Positions 5,506 through 5,619 of a DNA stretch of 5,619 nt are shown piece by piece. The number at the start of each line of letters is the position of its first letter. Position 1 is the stretch's first letter. Origin of the DNA: Verrucomicrobiota bacterium (GTDB taxonomy: Bacteria; Verrucomicrobiota; Verrucomicrobiia; Opitutales; Opitutaceae). The position numbers and the translations under genes were made by a program. The notes under the pieces are model-generated. The model was given only the letters and a program-made list of their open reading frames with translations. It had not been told where the DNA came from and did not search any database. Location: the NCBI GenBank assembly GCA_023446865.1, contig JAEXPL010000067.1, forward strand, positions 1-5,619. The letters run 5' to 3'.

Positions 5506-5619
5506 ATGAACCTTCTGGAGAATCGCGCTTCCGCGCAGCCGCTGGCGGTCGAAGTCCTCGATCGGCTCCTGGTCGCGGTTTGCCCGCTGGGGCGGGGGGG
5601 GGGGGTGCTGGGGGTGGTG
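5506..5619 (+). CDS. Possible start of an unidentified gene, cut by the right edge
   Basis: An ATG at 5506 opens a frame of 38 codons that runs to the end of the window. The first 29 residues (MNLLENRASAQPL, then AVEVLDRLLVAVCPLG) look protein-like with GC-rich third positions. The rest is Gly/Val from the G-rich end and may be unreliable sequence. There is no ribosome site directly upstream and too little protein to assign a family. Confidence 0.22.
   Translation, partial: MNLLENRASAQPLAVEVLDRLLVAVCPLGRGGGVLGVV
5594..5605. other. Run of 12 G at the right edge
   Basis: Twelve consecutive G residues are followed by a T/G-only string with one C to the end of the window. Such a sequence at an edge often reflects poor base calling at a contig end. 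If real, it is a slippage-prone tract inside the last open frame. Confidence 0.6.

Overview
The window is GC-rich bacterial chromosome with housekeeping genes on the + strand and a small accessory block on the - strand. I think the most likely source is a member of the Verrucomicrobiota, probably Opitutales. That is an inference from base composition, the style of the ScpB and PheA proteins, and a CGCTAAT-type intergenic repeat I associate with that group. No rRNA or tRNA is present to confirm it.

Layout: (1) 1-1088, +, is the 3' part of uvrA, cut by the left edge. It encodes the second ATP-binding half with its zinc finger. (2) 1089-1198 is a convergent intergenic stretch with a three-copy, 10-bp-period repeat that places a stop codon in all three + frames. 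The probable uvrA terminator lies just beyond it, inside the 3' end of the opposing gene. (3) 1199-2438, -, reads in transcription order: an antitoxin-like 103-residue protein, the C-terminal remnant of a PIN-domain (VapC-type) toxin, and a predicted lipoprotein. The toxin piece lacks its start and the N-terminal half of the catalytic site, so this looks like a decayed toxin-antitoxin pair with a neighbour of unknown role. (4) 2439-2615 is the divergent intergenic region carrying the upstream signals of both blocks. (5) 2616-4749, +, is scpB followed after 13 bp by pheA, which encodes a bifunctional chorismate mutase/prephenate dehydratase with a C-terminal ACT domain. ScpB carries a long Ala/Pro/Glu-rich insertion and a similar tail. 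(6) 4750-5619 holds no confidently recognised gene. It has a possible 52-residue membrane peptide, an 8-bp perfect inverted repeat, a possible gene start at the right edge, and a 12-G run that may be a sequence-end artefact.

Functionally the window joins DNA repair (UvrA), chromosome segregation (ScpB) and phenylalanine synthesis (PheA), which have no shared pathway. I see no convincing new multi-gene system. The points most worth checking are the broken toxin beside an intact partner, the enlarged ScpB, and the stop-codon repeat.
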